DNA from: DASRDB01 sp035652815
Lineage (GTDB): Bacteria; Chloroflexota; Ktedonobacteria; Ktedonobacterales; Ktedonobacteraceae
DNA length: 64,000 nt
Reading direction: 5' to 3'
NCBI GenBank assembly: GCA_035652815.1
Contig: DASRDB010000003.1
Location: 310,001 to 374,000 of the forward strand
Part shown: one piece after another, positions 34,723 through 43,367 of the stretch
How positions within the stretch are numbered: the first letter of the stretch is position 1
How the letters are laid out: every line of letters begins with the position of its first letter
Position numbers and translations under genes: made by a program
The notes under the pieces: generated by a model
The model's database searches: none
What the model was told of the DNA's origin: nothing
What the model saw: only the letters and a program-made list of their open reading frames with translations

Positions 34723-34762
34723 AAATACCCATGCTTTCACTCTTTGCATGGGTATTTTGTTC
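34723..34762 (+). terminator. Second intrinsic terminator in the cas10 leader gap
   Basis: AAATACCCATGC (34723-34734) pairs perfectly with GCATGGGTATTT (34746-34757), followed by TGTT. With the first terminator 150 bases upstream there is no coding gene to end, which hints at a short non-coding transcript between about 34580 and 34762. Confidence 0.65.
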
Positions 34763-34771
34763 TCTACAAAT

Positions 34772-34809
34772 TCAGAGGTACTTCTGACAAAAACCAGAAG
34801 TACCTCTGA
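34772..34809. repeat. Perfect 15-bp hairpin upstream of cas10
   Basis: TCAGAGGTACTTCTG (34772-34786) and CAGAAGTACCTCTGA (34795-34809), loop ACAAAAAC. It lies about 20 bases before an extended -10 box, a suitable place for an operator or an upstream terminator. Confidence 0.6.
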
Positions 34810-34829
34810 TATGAAATTTGCCCCAACTG

Positions 34830-34838
34830 TGTTATACT
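34830..34838 (+). promoter_or_regulatory. Extended -10 promoter element of cas10
   Basis: TGT-TATACT at 34830-34838, about 68 bases before the start at 34906. No good -35 box is seen, which is common for extended -10 promoters. Confidence 0.4.
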
Positions 34839-34905
34839 GCTGATGCTAGCAGCTAGATAAGCTATTCCTCGACCGCAACATATAAAGGCTGGAGGTGTGA
34901 TACTC

Positions 34906-36594
34906 GTGGCAACATATACACTGGTAGCCCTGGACACCGACCACATCAAACAGTACGTCTTCGCCACCAATAAGCTCAAAGAAATCCGCGGTGCCAGTTC
35001 TCTGCTCGACCATTTGAATCGCGATGTAATGGATGAGGTTGCTAAAGAATATAAAGCAGAATTGATCTATGCCAACGGCGGCTCTGGGATGTTTCTGGTT
35101 CCAGGTGATAAAAATCGGGCTGAAGCATTTGCAAGGGCCATTCAAAGGGAATATCTTAAACAGACGGGAGATGGGACCACAATCTCCTTTGGTGTACAAG
35201 AAATTCCAGATTCTATCCAAGATGTATGGAATGATCCAGCGTTAGATCCATACATGCGCTTGCTACATTATCGCCTACTACAGAATAAGGGAATATCTCA
35301 TCAGGAAATAGAAGTTCTTCCCGCACATCCGTTCATGCGTCCCTGCGATGCTTGTGGAATGCGCTATGCCGAGGACAAATATAGAGGTAAAAGCGCTGAT
35401 CCTGATGACCCGGAGCGGCGGTATTGTGGAGTATGCCTGAGGAAACGTAAAGAAGACCATAATGTGAGGGATGGAATTGACCAACTTGTCGAGAAAAAGT
35501 TAGGGATCGGAAATAAGGTTATAAATCCTCCGTTTGCCTGGAAAAAACTCATCGATATGTTGCCAGCGAGCTATCTGAAACCCAATACAATACGTCCCTC
35601 GGATTTCAACAAACTAGAGGGCCTTTCCGGTGGCAGAGACTATATGGCCCTCATTTATGCCGATGCCAATCAAATGGGAACAGTTATGGATAAACTGAAA
35701 ACGTTGAAGGAACGGCAAACTATGGCAGAGATGGTAGATACTGCTATCTATCAGGCCATGAGTCAGGCCGTTGTCAGGCATCTTCCGATAGTTCGGGGAG
35801 AAAACAAAGATGAGTACATGTTCCCATTTGATATCCTGCTGATCGGCGGCGATGATGTGATGGTAGTGACGCCAGCAAATGTGGCTATTGATGTTGCGCT
35901 TACTCTGGCAACGGAGTTTCACGAAGCTACTAACAAACAACATACCCTTTCAATAGCAGTGATCATCTCCCCCATCAAATACCCTTTCGGCCTGCTTCAT
36001 GAATTAGCGGAGACGACATTAAAGCGCGCTAAAAAGGAAGCAGCTGAACGCGAGAATAAAGCACAGGAACGTGGAAAACGAGAAGAATTCGATATGTCGA
36101 CCATTAACTTTGTGGTTGTGGCGGGCAATACCGGTCATGATTTTAACAAGGTAATGGAACCGCTCTCGCGGGAAAATAAAGATGAGGGAACGAAATTCTA
36201 TGCTACCTTGCGGCCTTATAGCGTTGAGGAGCTAGAAGAACTCCGCGAGGCTATTCGAATAGGTAAGGAAAGAGATCTGGGACATACAAAGCTGCATCAG
36301 CTACGTGAGGCGGTGATGAAAAAGAATCTCACAACTTCTGTTTCGGATGCACGCGCGGTACTCACTAACTGGAAAGAAAAACAGTGGCAGCATGTCTATA
36401 GCTATGTCTACCAGGTTGCCAGCCGCTATGGAAAACAACACAAAATACATGAAAAACCGGTTTCTGGTCTTCCTCGCATGAGATTTCCCTGGTTTGAAGA
36501 CGGTGAAGGTGTGTATCGCTCGCCGCTACTGGATTTCGCCGAACTATATGACTTTATTGAGCAAAAGGGAGGAAATGGTGGAACCAAAAACTGA
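34906..36594 (+). CDS. cas10: Cas10 of a type III system (cyclase-active, no HD domain)
   Basis: 562 residues. The N-terminus reads TYTLVALDTDHIKQYVFATN and KLKEIRGASSLLDHL, typical of the first palm domain without an HD nuclease in front. A zinc-ribbon uses CDACGMRY (Cys147, Cys150) and YCGVCL (Cys174, Cys177). The second palm has ALIYADANQMG and the cyclase motif GGDD at 314-317. Cas10 enzymes of this kind make cyclic oligoadenylate when target RNA is bound. GTG at 34906 is chosen because GGAGG lies 10 bases upstream; GTG at 34897 would be too close. Overlaps the next gene by 20 bases. Confidence 0.9.
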   Translation: MATYTLVALDTDHIKQYVFATNKLKEIRGASSLLDHLNRDVMDEVAKEYKAELIYANGGSGMFLVPGDKNRAEAFARAIQREYLKQTGDGTTISFGVQEIPDSIQDVWNDPALDPYMRLLHYRLLQNKGISHQEIEVLPAHPFMRPCDACGMRYAEDKYRGKSADPDDPERRYCGVCLRKRKEDHNVRDGIDQLVEKKLGIGNKVINPPFAWKKLIDMLPASYLKPNTIRPSDFNKLEGLSGGRDYMALIYADANQMGTVMDKLKTLKERQTMAEMVDTAIYQAMSQAVVRHLPIVRGENKDEYMFPFDILLIGGDDVMVVTPANVAIDVALTLATEFHEATNKQHTLSIAVIISPIKYPFGLLHELAETTLKRAKKEAAERENKAQERGKREEFDMSTINFVVVAGNTGHDFNKVMEPLSRENKDEGTKFYATLRPYSVEELEELREAIRIGKERDLGHTKLHQLREAVMKKNLTTSVSDARAVLTNWKEKQWQHVYSYVYQVASRYGKQHKIHEKPVSGLPRMRFPWFEDGEGVYRSPLLDFAELYDFIEQKGGNGGTKN

Positions 36595-37372
36595 TCGCAT
36601 CCAGATTGACTATACACTACGGTTCGCCACACTATATCACTTCGGCACCGGGATACGAGACGTGCTGGTTGATCGAACAGTGGTGCGCGATAGCGGTGGA
36701 TATCTCTATGTTCCTGGTTCTACCTTTAAGGGTGTATTACGCGAACGCTGCGAACAACTGGCCCGTTTGTATGCTGGAAGCAAGCAAAAAGAGCGCATAG
36801 AAAGCCCGCATGATCCAGAGGCGGCCTTATGGTGGTTGGGTGAAGTAAAACCCACCATGCCTATCCGCATCTTCGGTTCGCATACCTATCCCGGACGCCT
36901 GTTTTTCGATGATGCGCGCCAGGACGCTAATGAAAAGGCAGTATACGAAGGCGGAGATGGGAACTATAAAAGCTTGCAGGTGCAGACCTATACGCAGGTA
37001 CGCATCGACCGGCCAACCCATACTTCCGTACCTGGCGCGCTCTACACGAGCGAGTTCGGCAACCGCGACGTCAACTTCTATGGCAAAATTCGAGGCGCTT
37101 TAGAATGCCTGCCAGTTGATTTGACCGCCTATGCAGACGTCAGACATATAAAAGATCAGCGCAACGCCCCGACCTATTCGCTGCTGCTCTTGCTGGCTGG
37201 ACTCCGCATGATTGACCGGCTTGGCGGCAACAAATCTACCGGAAAAGGTATGTGTACATGCGAAATTACCAGCGTCACTATCAACAACGAAACAATTGAA
37301 GCGCAACAATGGGAAAGCTGGCTGGCGCATCTGGAGGTGCTGGCAAAATACAACACGGAGGAAAGCCAGTGA
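36575..37372 (+). CDS. Cas7-like RAMP subunit
   Basis: 265 residues. RAMP marks are LYHFGTGIRDVLVDRTVVRD (an Asp-containing loop like the RNA-cleaving loop of Csm3), YVPGSTFKGVLRERCEQLA, and a C-terminal GGNKSTGKGMCTCEI glycine-rich loop. It would coat the crRNA as part of the backbone. The frame is open from 36494, but ATG 36575 has GGGAGG directly upstream and overlaps cas10, showing translational coupling. The C-terminus overlaps the csx10 start (GTGA). Confidence 0.8.
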   Translation: MVEPKTDRIQIDYTLRFATLYHFGTGIRDVLVDRTVVRDSGGYLYVPGSTFKGVLRERCEQLARLYAGSKQKERIESPHDPEAALWWLGEVKPTMPIRIFGSHTYPGRLFFDDARQDANEKAVYEGGDGNYKSLQVQTYTQVRIDRPTHTSVPGALYTSEFGNRDVNFYGKIRGALECLPVDLTAYADVRHIKDQRNAPTYSLLLLLAGLRMIDRLGGNKSTGKGMCTCEITSVTINNETIEAQQWESWLAHLEVLAKYNTEESQ

Positions 37373-38652
37373 AATACTATGCTCTTACCCTTCGCGCCGA
37401 CTCTCCCCTCGCCATTCGCGCAGATCACGCGCCGGGAGGAGCAGCTAGCGCGCAATACATTCCAGGAACAGCCCTCGCGGGAAGCCTGGCTGCAGCCTAT
37501 CGCCTGTTTTATCCAGATGACGACACCGGGTTTCAAAATTTGTTCCTGAACGAACAGGTCTGGTTTCCTAACTTGTATCCGGCTTCGTTCAAAAAAAGCG
37601 AGATTTTCCAGAATGACGTAAAGTCTCCGATCTATCCCTTGCCGAAAACGGCGCAGTCATGCAAGCGTTTTCCAGGATTTCGTCCCACAGCACACGAGAA
37701 AGGTATAGACGAGCCGCGACACGGAGTGCGAGATACGCTGATTGATTGGGCCATGTTCGCATTAGCAGATCAGCTCACAACTCCGCCTGATCTGCTGCTT
37801 CAACCTTTAAAACAACATAAATATTGCGAGGTTTGTCGAGAGCGGAAACTTGAGCGGCCTATGGATCATTTCCCTGGTTATTATCGGCGTCTTAGTGGGG
37901 ATAGCGCAATACTCAGCGCCAAAGTAGGAACGCGCCTGCAAACGCATAACGGCATCAATCGTATGACAGGTACGGTGGAGGAAGGCATTCTATACAACCG
38001 CGAAGTCATCGAAGAAGATGCTCATTTCTGGGGCTTGTTGCAAATAACTGATGATTTCGCGCAGCCCTTTCAGGATTTTATAGAAAAGTTTGCGAGCGGC
38101 GAGGCGGGTTGGTTACGAGTAGGAACAGGGCGCACGCGCGGACTGGGCAAAGTGGGACTGGAAGCAAAACCGGTTGATGGCCTGACAAGTATGGACAAAT
38201 TTAGAGAGCGGCTTGAAGGCTTCAATACAAAGCTACAGGAGAGAGCGAAGCAGTTCAACCTGAATACCTCACCGTTCTACTTCGCAATAACATTGCACTC
38301 GCCTGTCATTCTCTGTAACGATTGGCAAGGGTACTATACGACCATGAATGAAAGCATCCTGGACAGCATGCTGCCTGCGTCTGAGAGAAACCTGCTTCAA
38401 TTGATCTACCAGTTCAGCAGTACAAGGCGCGTTACTGGTTGGAACGAACTGTGGGGAACGCCACGTATGAACGAACTGGCGATAGATACCGGCTCCGTCT
38501 TCCTGTTCGCGAGCAAGAAAAAAGTGGAGGATACCGGACTGGTGGAGGCCCTTTATCAACTTGAGGAAGCCGGTATAGGCAGGCGCAAAGTGGAAGGCTT
38601 TGGACGCATCTGCGTCTCTGACCGATTTCATCAGGAGGTTACGTTGGTATGA
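37369..38652 (+). CDS. csx10: Csx10 (Cas5-like RAMP of subtype III-D)
   Basis: 427 residues, starting at GTG 37369 in a GTGA overlap with the previous stop and behind CGGAGG. It opens with YYALTLRADSPLAIRADHAP and YIPGTALAGSLAAAYRLFY, has a central CEVC element after HKY (possibly zinc-binding), and GRTRGLGKVGLEA; the end has GIGRRKVEGFGRICV. Csx10 is the large Cas5-type subunit specific to III-D and binds the crRNA 5' handle. This gene is the main support for the subtype assignment. Confidence 0.8.
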   Translation: MKYYALTLRADSPLAIRADHAPGGAASAQYIPGTALAGSLAAAYRLFYPDDDTGFQNLFLNEQVWFPNLYPASFKKSEIFQNDVKSPIYPLPKTAQSCKRFPGFRPTAHEKGIDEPRHGVRDTLIDWAMFALADQLTTPPDLLLQPLKQHKYCEVCRERKLERPMDHFPGYYRRLSGDSAILSAKVGTRLQTHNGINRMTGTVEEGILYNREVIEEDAHFWGLLQITDDFAQPFQDFIEKFASGEAGWLRVGTGRTRGLGKVGLEAKPVDGLTSMDKFRERLEGFNTKLQERAKQFNLNTSPFYFAITLHSPVILCNDWQGYYTTMNESILDSMLPASERNLLQLIYQFSSTRRVTGWNELWGTPRMNELAIDTGSVFLFASKKKVEDTGLVEALYQLEEAGIGRRKVEGFGRICVSDRFHQEVTLV

Positions 38653-39143
38653 ATCGTGAAATGCAAATTATTCTCGAAGTAAACAACCAGGCAGATAGCT
38701 TTTATGACGATGCAGTGAAACTGGGGGATCATGCTGCCGCCGCCTTGAAACGCTCACGCGCCCAGTTGACGGGTCTAGAAACCATCGCGGAAAGCACGAA
38801 CAAAATCTCTGATGTCTTCGATTATATCAAGAAGCAGACGGCCCGCAACTCTTCCTGGCGTCAGACCTATAAAGACTCGCCTGACGAGGGATTTGGGGTG
38901 CGCTTGAAAAATTATCTGGACACGAAGCTGAGGATCAGAGCAAATACATTATGTGAAAAACGCTTAAACATTGGCGATACAAGCGAAGAAGACCAGCGAG
39001 AACGGCGGCGTATTCATCTGCTGCTCATGCGCCAGTTTATTCACAAAATGGTCGTGCAGTATGAATACATGGTCAACGTCTCTGACATTGAAAATAAACT
39101 CATCAACCAGACAAAAGAAGCGCAGAAAAACAAGAGGGGATAG
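38649..39143 (+). CDS. Small helical subunit, Cas11-like candidate
   Basis: 164 residues, start ATGA overlapping the csx10 stop. Predicted all-helical and rather basic (KRSRAQLTGLETIAESTN, QRERRRIHLLLMRQFIHKM). Position inside the effector operon and size fit the small subunit (Csm2/Cmr5/Cas11 type) that lines the target strand. There is no sequence signature that proves this. Confidence 0.6.
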   Translation: MNREMQIILEVNNQADSFYDDAVKLGDHAAAALKRSRAQLTGLETIAESTNKISDVFDYIKKQTARNSSWRQTYKDSPDEGFGVRLKNYLDTKLRIRANTLCEKRLNIGDTSEEDQRERRRIHLLLMRQFIHKMVVQYEYMVNVSDIENKLINQTKEAQKNKRG

Positions 39144-39151
39144 CAAGCATC

Positions 39152-39616
39152 ATGCTCACTCAAAAGCACTTGCAAAAAATCGAACTCCTCAGCGATACAG
39201 TTCTCTATCCAGAATCTGTAGCATTTGTGCGCCGGATGATTCAGAAAGAAAAGTGCAATCCATTGCCTGCCACACAGGTAAACGGGCTGTTGAATATCGC
39301 GCTTACGCTCAAATATAACGACGTGCGAAGATTTGTGGAACACCAGCGAGAGCGCAACTGGCCGTCTAGCAAGCGCGATATTAAGACGTTTTACACACAC
39401 CTGGAAAAAGAACTCGACCGGCTGGAGCTGCGGCTCAGCACTGATTTTGCCCTGACAAAAGATGAGCAGGGGCGGCGTGTCAGCAGCGAAGACGAGCAGG
39501 AAATGTTAGGGCTACTTATCCGCGACTATGTCCAGCATCTCCTGGCCGAAAATATGCTTGTTGAGGCTGAATTAAAAGAGCAGCAGCGTTTCCAACAAGG
39601 ATCACACAGGAGGTAA
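39152..39616 (+). CDS. Second small helical subunit, Cas11-like candidate
   Basis: 154 residues, mostly helical (HLQKIELLSDTVLYPESVAF, EKELDRLELRLSTDFAL, MLGLLIRDYVQHLLAENM). The gene lies 8 bases after the previous one and 2 bases before the next Cas7. Either of the two small genes could be Cas11; the other may be a lineage-specific subunit. Not recognised by family. Confidence 0.6.
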   Translation: MLTQKHLQKIELLSDTVLYPESVAFVRRMIQKEKCNPLPATQVNGLLNIALTLKYNDVRRFVEHQRERNWPSSKRDIKTFYTHLEKELDRLELRLSTDFALTKDEQGRRVSSEDEQEMLGLLIRDYVQHLLAENMLVEAELKEQQRFQQGSHRR

Positions 39617-39618
39617 AC

Positions 39619-40527
39619 ATGGCAATCAACATATATAGCAGATACGAGCTTCGCAATCGCTACGTATTCAGGGGCAACTTGAAGATGCAGACAGGATTGC
39701 ATATTGGCGGCGGTAAAGTGACTCTGAGCAGTAGCGATAGCCCTGTTGTTCTGACACCTGATCAGAAACCATTTATCCCTGGCTCAAGCTTCAAGGGCGC
39801 ATTGCGCAGCACCGTAGAAAAGCTGGTTCCCGGCCTGCCAGGCTTTTCCACCTGCGCGCTCATCGAGTTGAATGAAGACGAATTCAGGCAGGAAAGCCAA
39901 CAGGGAAGAAAGCGAGAAGACATCTGCCCGACTGCCAGGCAATGGCAGGTCGCCCGAGACCGCCGTAATCACCCGGATCAAGCAAAACAAATTCTCGAAA
40001 AAGCTTTAGAGGAACTTTGTGATACCTGCCGCCTGTTTGGCTCGCCCTTTACAGCCGCGCATGTCAACATCAACGACCTCTATATGTCTGAGCAGGAGAT
40101 GATGGACATTATCGAACGCCGTGATGGAGTCGCGATAGACCGCGATAGCGAGAAGGCGCGTGATAGGCTGAAATATGACTTCGAGGTCGTACCGGCCAGC
40201 GCGAGTTTCGTTATGGAAATCGTCCTGGAAAACGCCAGTCCGAAAGAACTCCAGCTTCTATGCGCTGGCCTCAGTGAATACGTGCATGGCTTCGGCGTAA
40301 TTGGCGGCAAACGCTCACGCGGGCTGGGCGTTGCCAGACTTGAGAATTTAACCATTGACGCGCTCGAACTGGTAGGTAATGGAATAGATGAAACCACGCG
40401 CCGCCAACGCCTGCAAAAGTATCTGGTTACAGGCAAAGGAACTGCTCAATACGAGCAGGACGCTGCCTTCAACTTCCTGATCGAGCAAATTAATACGATG
40501 TTTACCAGCAACGAAGGAGCCAGCTAG
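39619..40527 (+). CDS. Csm3-like Cas7 RAMP subunit
   Basis: 302 residues with strong Csm3 character: LKMQTGLHIGGGKVTLSSSD, where the last Asp matches the catalytic Asp of Csm3, followed by PVVLTPDQKPFIPGSSFKGA. CDTCRLFGSPFTAA is the usual thumb-base motif and GVIGGKRSRGLGVARLE the C-terminal glycine loop. It should cut target RNA at 6-base intervals. AGGAGG precedes the ATG. Confidence 0.85.
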   Translation: MAINIYSRYELRNRYVFRGNLKMQTGLHIGGGKVTLSSSDSPVVLTPDQKPFIPGSSFKGALRSTVEKLVPGLPGFSTCALIELNEDEFRQESQQGRKREDICPTARQWQVARDRRNHPDQAKQILEKALEELCDTCRLFGSPFTAAHVNINDLYMSEQEMMDIIERRDGVAIDRDSEKARDRLKYDFEVVPASASFVMEIVLENASPKELQLLCAGLSEYVHGFGVIGGKRSRGLGVARLENLTIDALELVGNGIDETTRRQRLQKYLVTGKGTAQYEQDAAFNFLIEQINTMFTSNEGAS

Positions 40528-40529
40528 TT

Positions 40530-41576
40530 ATGTTGAAAAAAATTGTAAACGAAGCTTTCTGCACTGTACGCATCACCACCACAGGTCCTTTGCTGGTAAA
40601 ATCCGGCCATGCCAGCGTCAGCGGCCCGGATATGACACCAGTGCTGACGAATCGCAACGGCAAACAGGAGGTCTTCATACCGGGTAGCTCGCTCAAGGGC
40701 GTGTTCCGCAGCCATATCGAAAAAATCGTGTGCAGCCTTAAATCGCGCGTGGTCTGCTATCCTTTTGAACTCAATAACCGGGAAGTTCGTGAAAGCATCT
40801 CCGACATGACGCAACTTCAAAACGACTATCGTGAGTCATGCGGAGGTATGTTTAACCAGTATGCGCGCAGGGGCGAGGAAAATCGCAGGACGCTAGAAGA
40901 CCGCACCGATCTTGTTTATGCCGCTTCCTGCCCAACCTGCCGCCTGTTTGGTTCAACCGCCTTTATCGGGCGCATCGCCATCAGCGACGCCTACCTCGTC
41001 TCAGAGGAGGCCAGGGAACTGCGCGACGGCGTAGGTATTGATCGCCTGACCGGAGGAGCCAGTCACGGCGCAAAGTTTGATCTGGAGGTCGTGAGCGAAG
41101 GTGTCGTCTTTGAGACGACGATTCACTTGCGCAATTTTGAGATCTGGCAGCTTGGTATGCTGTTTATCGTCTTGCAGGATATGGAAAATGAATTGCTGCG
41201 CCTCGGCTCCGGGCGCTCGCGTGGATTGGGACAGGTGAAGGCCGAAATCAGCTTGAAAGATACTCCGGCGCGTCCTGGGGGCTTTGTCACCAGTACCCTG
41301 CGCCAGAGCGACGAGCCAGAGAACGAACTATGGGGCCTCGGTCGCTGGCTCAATAAAAAACCGGAAGAAAATTATTATGGCACGCAATACGCGGATTTTC
41401 TGACCCTTCAGCCTGGAGTCGAGCGTGTCAATCGGGGCATTCGCAGCATGCGGGCCTTTACCGGCGATCATTTTAGCAAGCTGCAGGACGCGGCTATTGA
41501 AAACTTTGTCAATTCGATGAAGTCCTGGTCAGACACGCATGCGCGACGATTCCTTCCCTCGGCAGTTCGAGGCTAG
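40530..41576 (+). CDS. Csm3-like Cas7 RAMP subunit
   Basis: 348 residues. VRITTTGPLLVKSGHASVSG is followed by an Asp (GPDMTPV, possible catalytic), then EVFIPGSSLKGVFRSHIEKI, CPTCRLFGSTAFIGR and the loop LGSGRSRGLGQVKAE. A C-terminal extension of about 80 residues exceeds the common size. It starts 2 bases after the preceding stop. The separate paralogues, rather than one repeated Csm3, are a III-D trait. Confidence 0.85.
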   Translation: MLKKIVNEAFCTVRITTTGPLLVKSGHASVSGPDMTPVLTNRNGKQEVFIPGSSLKGVFRSHIEKIVCSLKSRVVCYPFELNNREVRESISDMTQLQNDYRESCGGMFNQYARRGEENRRTLEDRTDLVYAASCPTCRLFGSTAFIGRIAISDAYLVSEEARELRDGVGIDRLTGGASHGAKFDLEVVSEGVVFETTIHLRNFEIWQLGMLFIVLQDMENELLRLGSGRSRGLGQVKAEISLKDTPARPGGFVTSTLRQSDEPENELWGLGRWLNKKPEENYYGTQYADFLTLQPGVERVNRGIRSMRAFTGDHFSKLQDAAIENFVNSMKSWSDTHARRFLPSAVRG

Positions 41577-41599
41577 CTAGAGCAGGAAGAGGAACAGCA

Positions 41600-42202
41600 A
41601 TGGAAGAGATCATCTGTGCCGGAACGGTCACGGACTTCAAGAACTTCATAGATGCGCTTCATTTTCCAGAAAGCGCGCTTTTCCTGGCAGAGGAATTTCC
41701 CCGGCGCGCCGTAACTACGCCTGCCGAAAGAAGGAAACTATTGCGGTTTGACTTGTTAAGCGCCGTATCAACTGAAGACAGGCAGCGTTATACCTCTGGA
41801 CGCATTTTTACAAGAGAGGCAGAACTACGTTGGGAAAAACAAAACAGGAATAACTATGAGGTTGTCTACTTCGGCCCCACAGTTGAGCTGGTGGGAATGA
41901 ACAAAAGCAATCTACAAACCATTGATACGGACAATTACAAGCAGGAAACAAAACACTACTATCTGTTTGGGACACGTGTACATAAAGACCTACGCGAGCG
42001 TATGGAGCTACATACTCTGGATGACTCCTACGCCGAAAGGCTATATGCTGAAGCGCGCATTCCACGTTTGCTCCATTATCCTCTACGTGAGCCAGCGCCT
42101 GAAGGGGAAAAGCGCGTGCAATTGGAAGTGCTGGAATATCGCGAAATAGCAACAGGTCACATTACGTTTTATCGTTTTCAGGGTGTGAAACCGGCGGAGT
42201 AA
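41600..42202 (+). CDS. csx19: Csx19-like type III-D protein
   Basis: 200 residues. The middle part, GRIFTREAELRWEKQNRNNY followed by EVVYFGPTVEL, resembles the Csx19 (TIGR03984) family found only in III-D effector operons. Its role in the complex is poorly known. An AGAGGAA-type site precedes the ATG. Assignment is by recall of the pattern and position between Cas7 genes, so moderate. Confidence 0.55.
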   Translation: MEEIICAGTVTDFKNFIDALHFPESALFLAEEFPRRAVTTPAERRKLLRFDLLSAVSTEDRQRYTSGRIFTREAELRWEKQNRNNYEVVYFGPTVELVGMNKSNLQTIDTDNYKQETKHYYLFGTRVHKDLRERMELHTLDDSYAERLYAEARIPRLLHYPLREPAPEGEKRVQLEVLEYREIATGHITFYRFQGVKPAE

Positions 42203-42209
42203 TACTAAG

Positions 42210-43343
42210 ATGAATCCTTATGATTTTGCGCGCATCGACTGGGAACGCAAGCCCGAGCGCAGGAAACCTGTCTGGCATAATCGGCTGGTTGGAACCCAGG
42301 GGCAAAAGCTCTACTCCGGTCAGCTAGAGGTAGACCTGGACGTGCTAACGCCCCTTTTCATTGTTGATCCTCGCGATGATCCGGCAGAGGACCGCGAGCC
42401 TGCCCATTCTATCCAGAACGATTATGGTGAGTATATTATACCGGGTAGCTCGCTCAAGGGCATGCTGCGGACTCTCGTAGAAACGCTGGGAAATGGCTGC
42501 CTGACGTTGTTTGGTGGCGAATATGATCGTCGTCAGATCGATTACCGGAACAAAATCGCGCCCGATTTCCGCCATTGCCGGGATAACACTTCCCTGTGCA
42601 TCTCCTGCCGCACCTTTGGGATGCTCCAGGAACGCGAGGGACGCGGCAACGTCTTCCTGGGCAAAGTCAATATTGGTGATGCCATCGCACATAAAAATGA
42701 TAGCGTCCTCTACCAACCAATCTATACAGGCGTGCTGGTAGAACCAAAGCCACGCCACAAAGCCTTCTACCTGGATGAATCAGAACAACACATAGCGGGG
42801 CGCAAATTCTACTTTCATCATTCTCCAAATGGAAAGCCTATTACGGCAAATGGCCTGCAATTTATGGGCGGCAAACCGTCCAATCGTTACATTCAACCAC
42901 TGGCCAAAGGCACACGTTTTCATTTTCGTATCGATTTCACCAATCTTGAAGAAGACGAATTCGGCGCATTGTTGCTAGCTGTGGTGCTAGAGGAGACGAT
43001 GCGTCATAAGCTCGGCTATGGCAAACCACTAGGTATGGGGTCGGTAGAGCTTTATCCGACAAAGCTTACCCTGATTGATTACTCGACACGCTATACCCAA
43101 TGGAAGGCGGGGCAGGGCAGGCAAGAGGTCGAAGATATCTGGGCAGAGATTAACCATCATCTTAATATCTTCTATGATAAACACCTGCAGACGCTGGCGA
43201 TGGAAGACCTGCGCCGCATCTGGCGTTTCCCGCCTGAACCTGGGGTAAACTACTATTATCCAAGCAAAAAGGAATGGTTCGACAAGCCGATCAGCAAAGG
43301 AAAACGCATCGCGGACACGCGCAGCGTTCCCAGGCAAATGTAG
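42210..43343 (+). CDS. TIGR03986-like Cas7 RAMP subunit
   Basis: 377 residues. It begins NPYDFARIDWER, has LEVDLDVLTPLFIVDPRDDP with several acidic residues, YIIPGSSLKGMLRTLVETLG, a cysteine motif CISCRTFGML, and the loop HKLGYGKPLGMGSVEL. The set and size match the RAMP family TIGR03986 associated with III-D. The gap to the upstream gene is 7 bases. Confidence 0.75.
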   Translation: MNPYDFARIDWERKPERRKPVWHNRLVGTQGQKLYSGQLEVDLDVLTPLFIVDPRDDPAEDREPAHSIQNDYGEYIIPGSSLKGMLRTLVETLGNGCLTLFGGEYDRRQIDYRNKIAPDFRHCRDNTSLCISCRTFGMLQEREGRGNVFLGKVNIGDAIAHKNDSVLYQPIYTGVLVEPKPRHKAFYLDESEQHIAGRKFYFHHSPNGKPITANGLQFMGGKPSNRYIQPLAKGTRFHFRIDFTNLEEDEFGALLLAVVLEETMRHKLGYGKPLGMGSVELYPTKLTLIDYSTRYTQWKAGQGRQEVEDIWAEINHHLNIFYDKHLQTLAMEDLRRIWRFPPEPGVNYYYPSKKEWFDKPISKGKRIADTRSVPRQM

Positions 43344-43367
43344 CAGGCATGAAGAAAAGGGAGAGGT

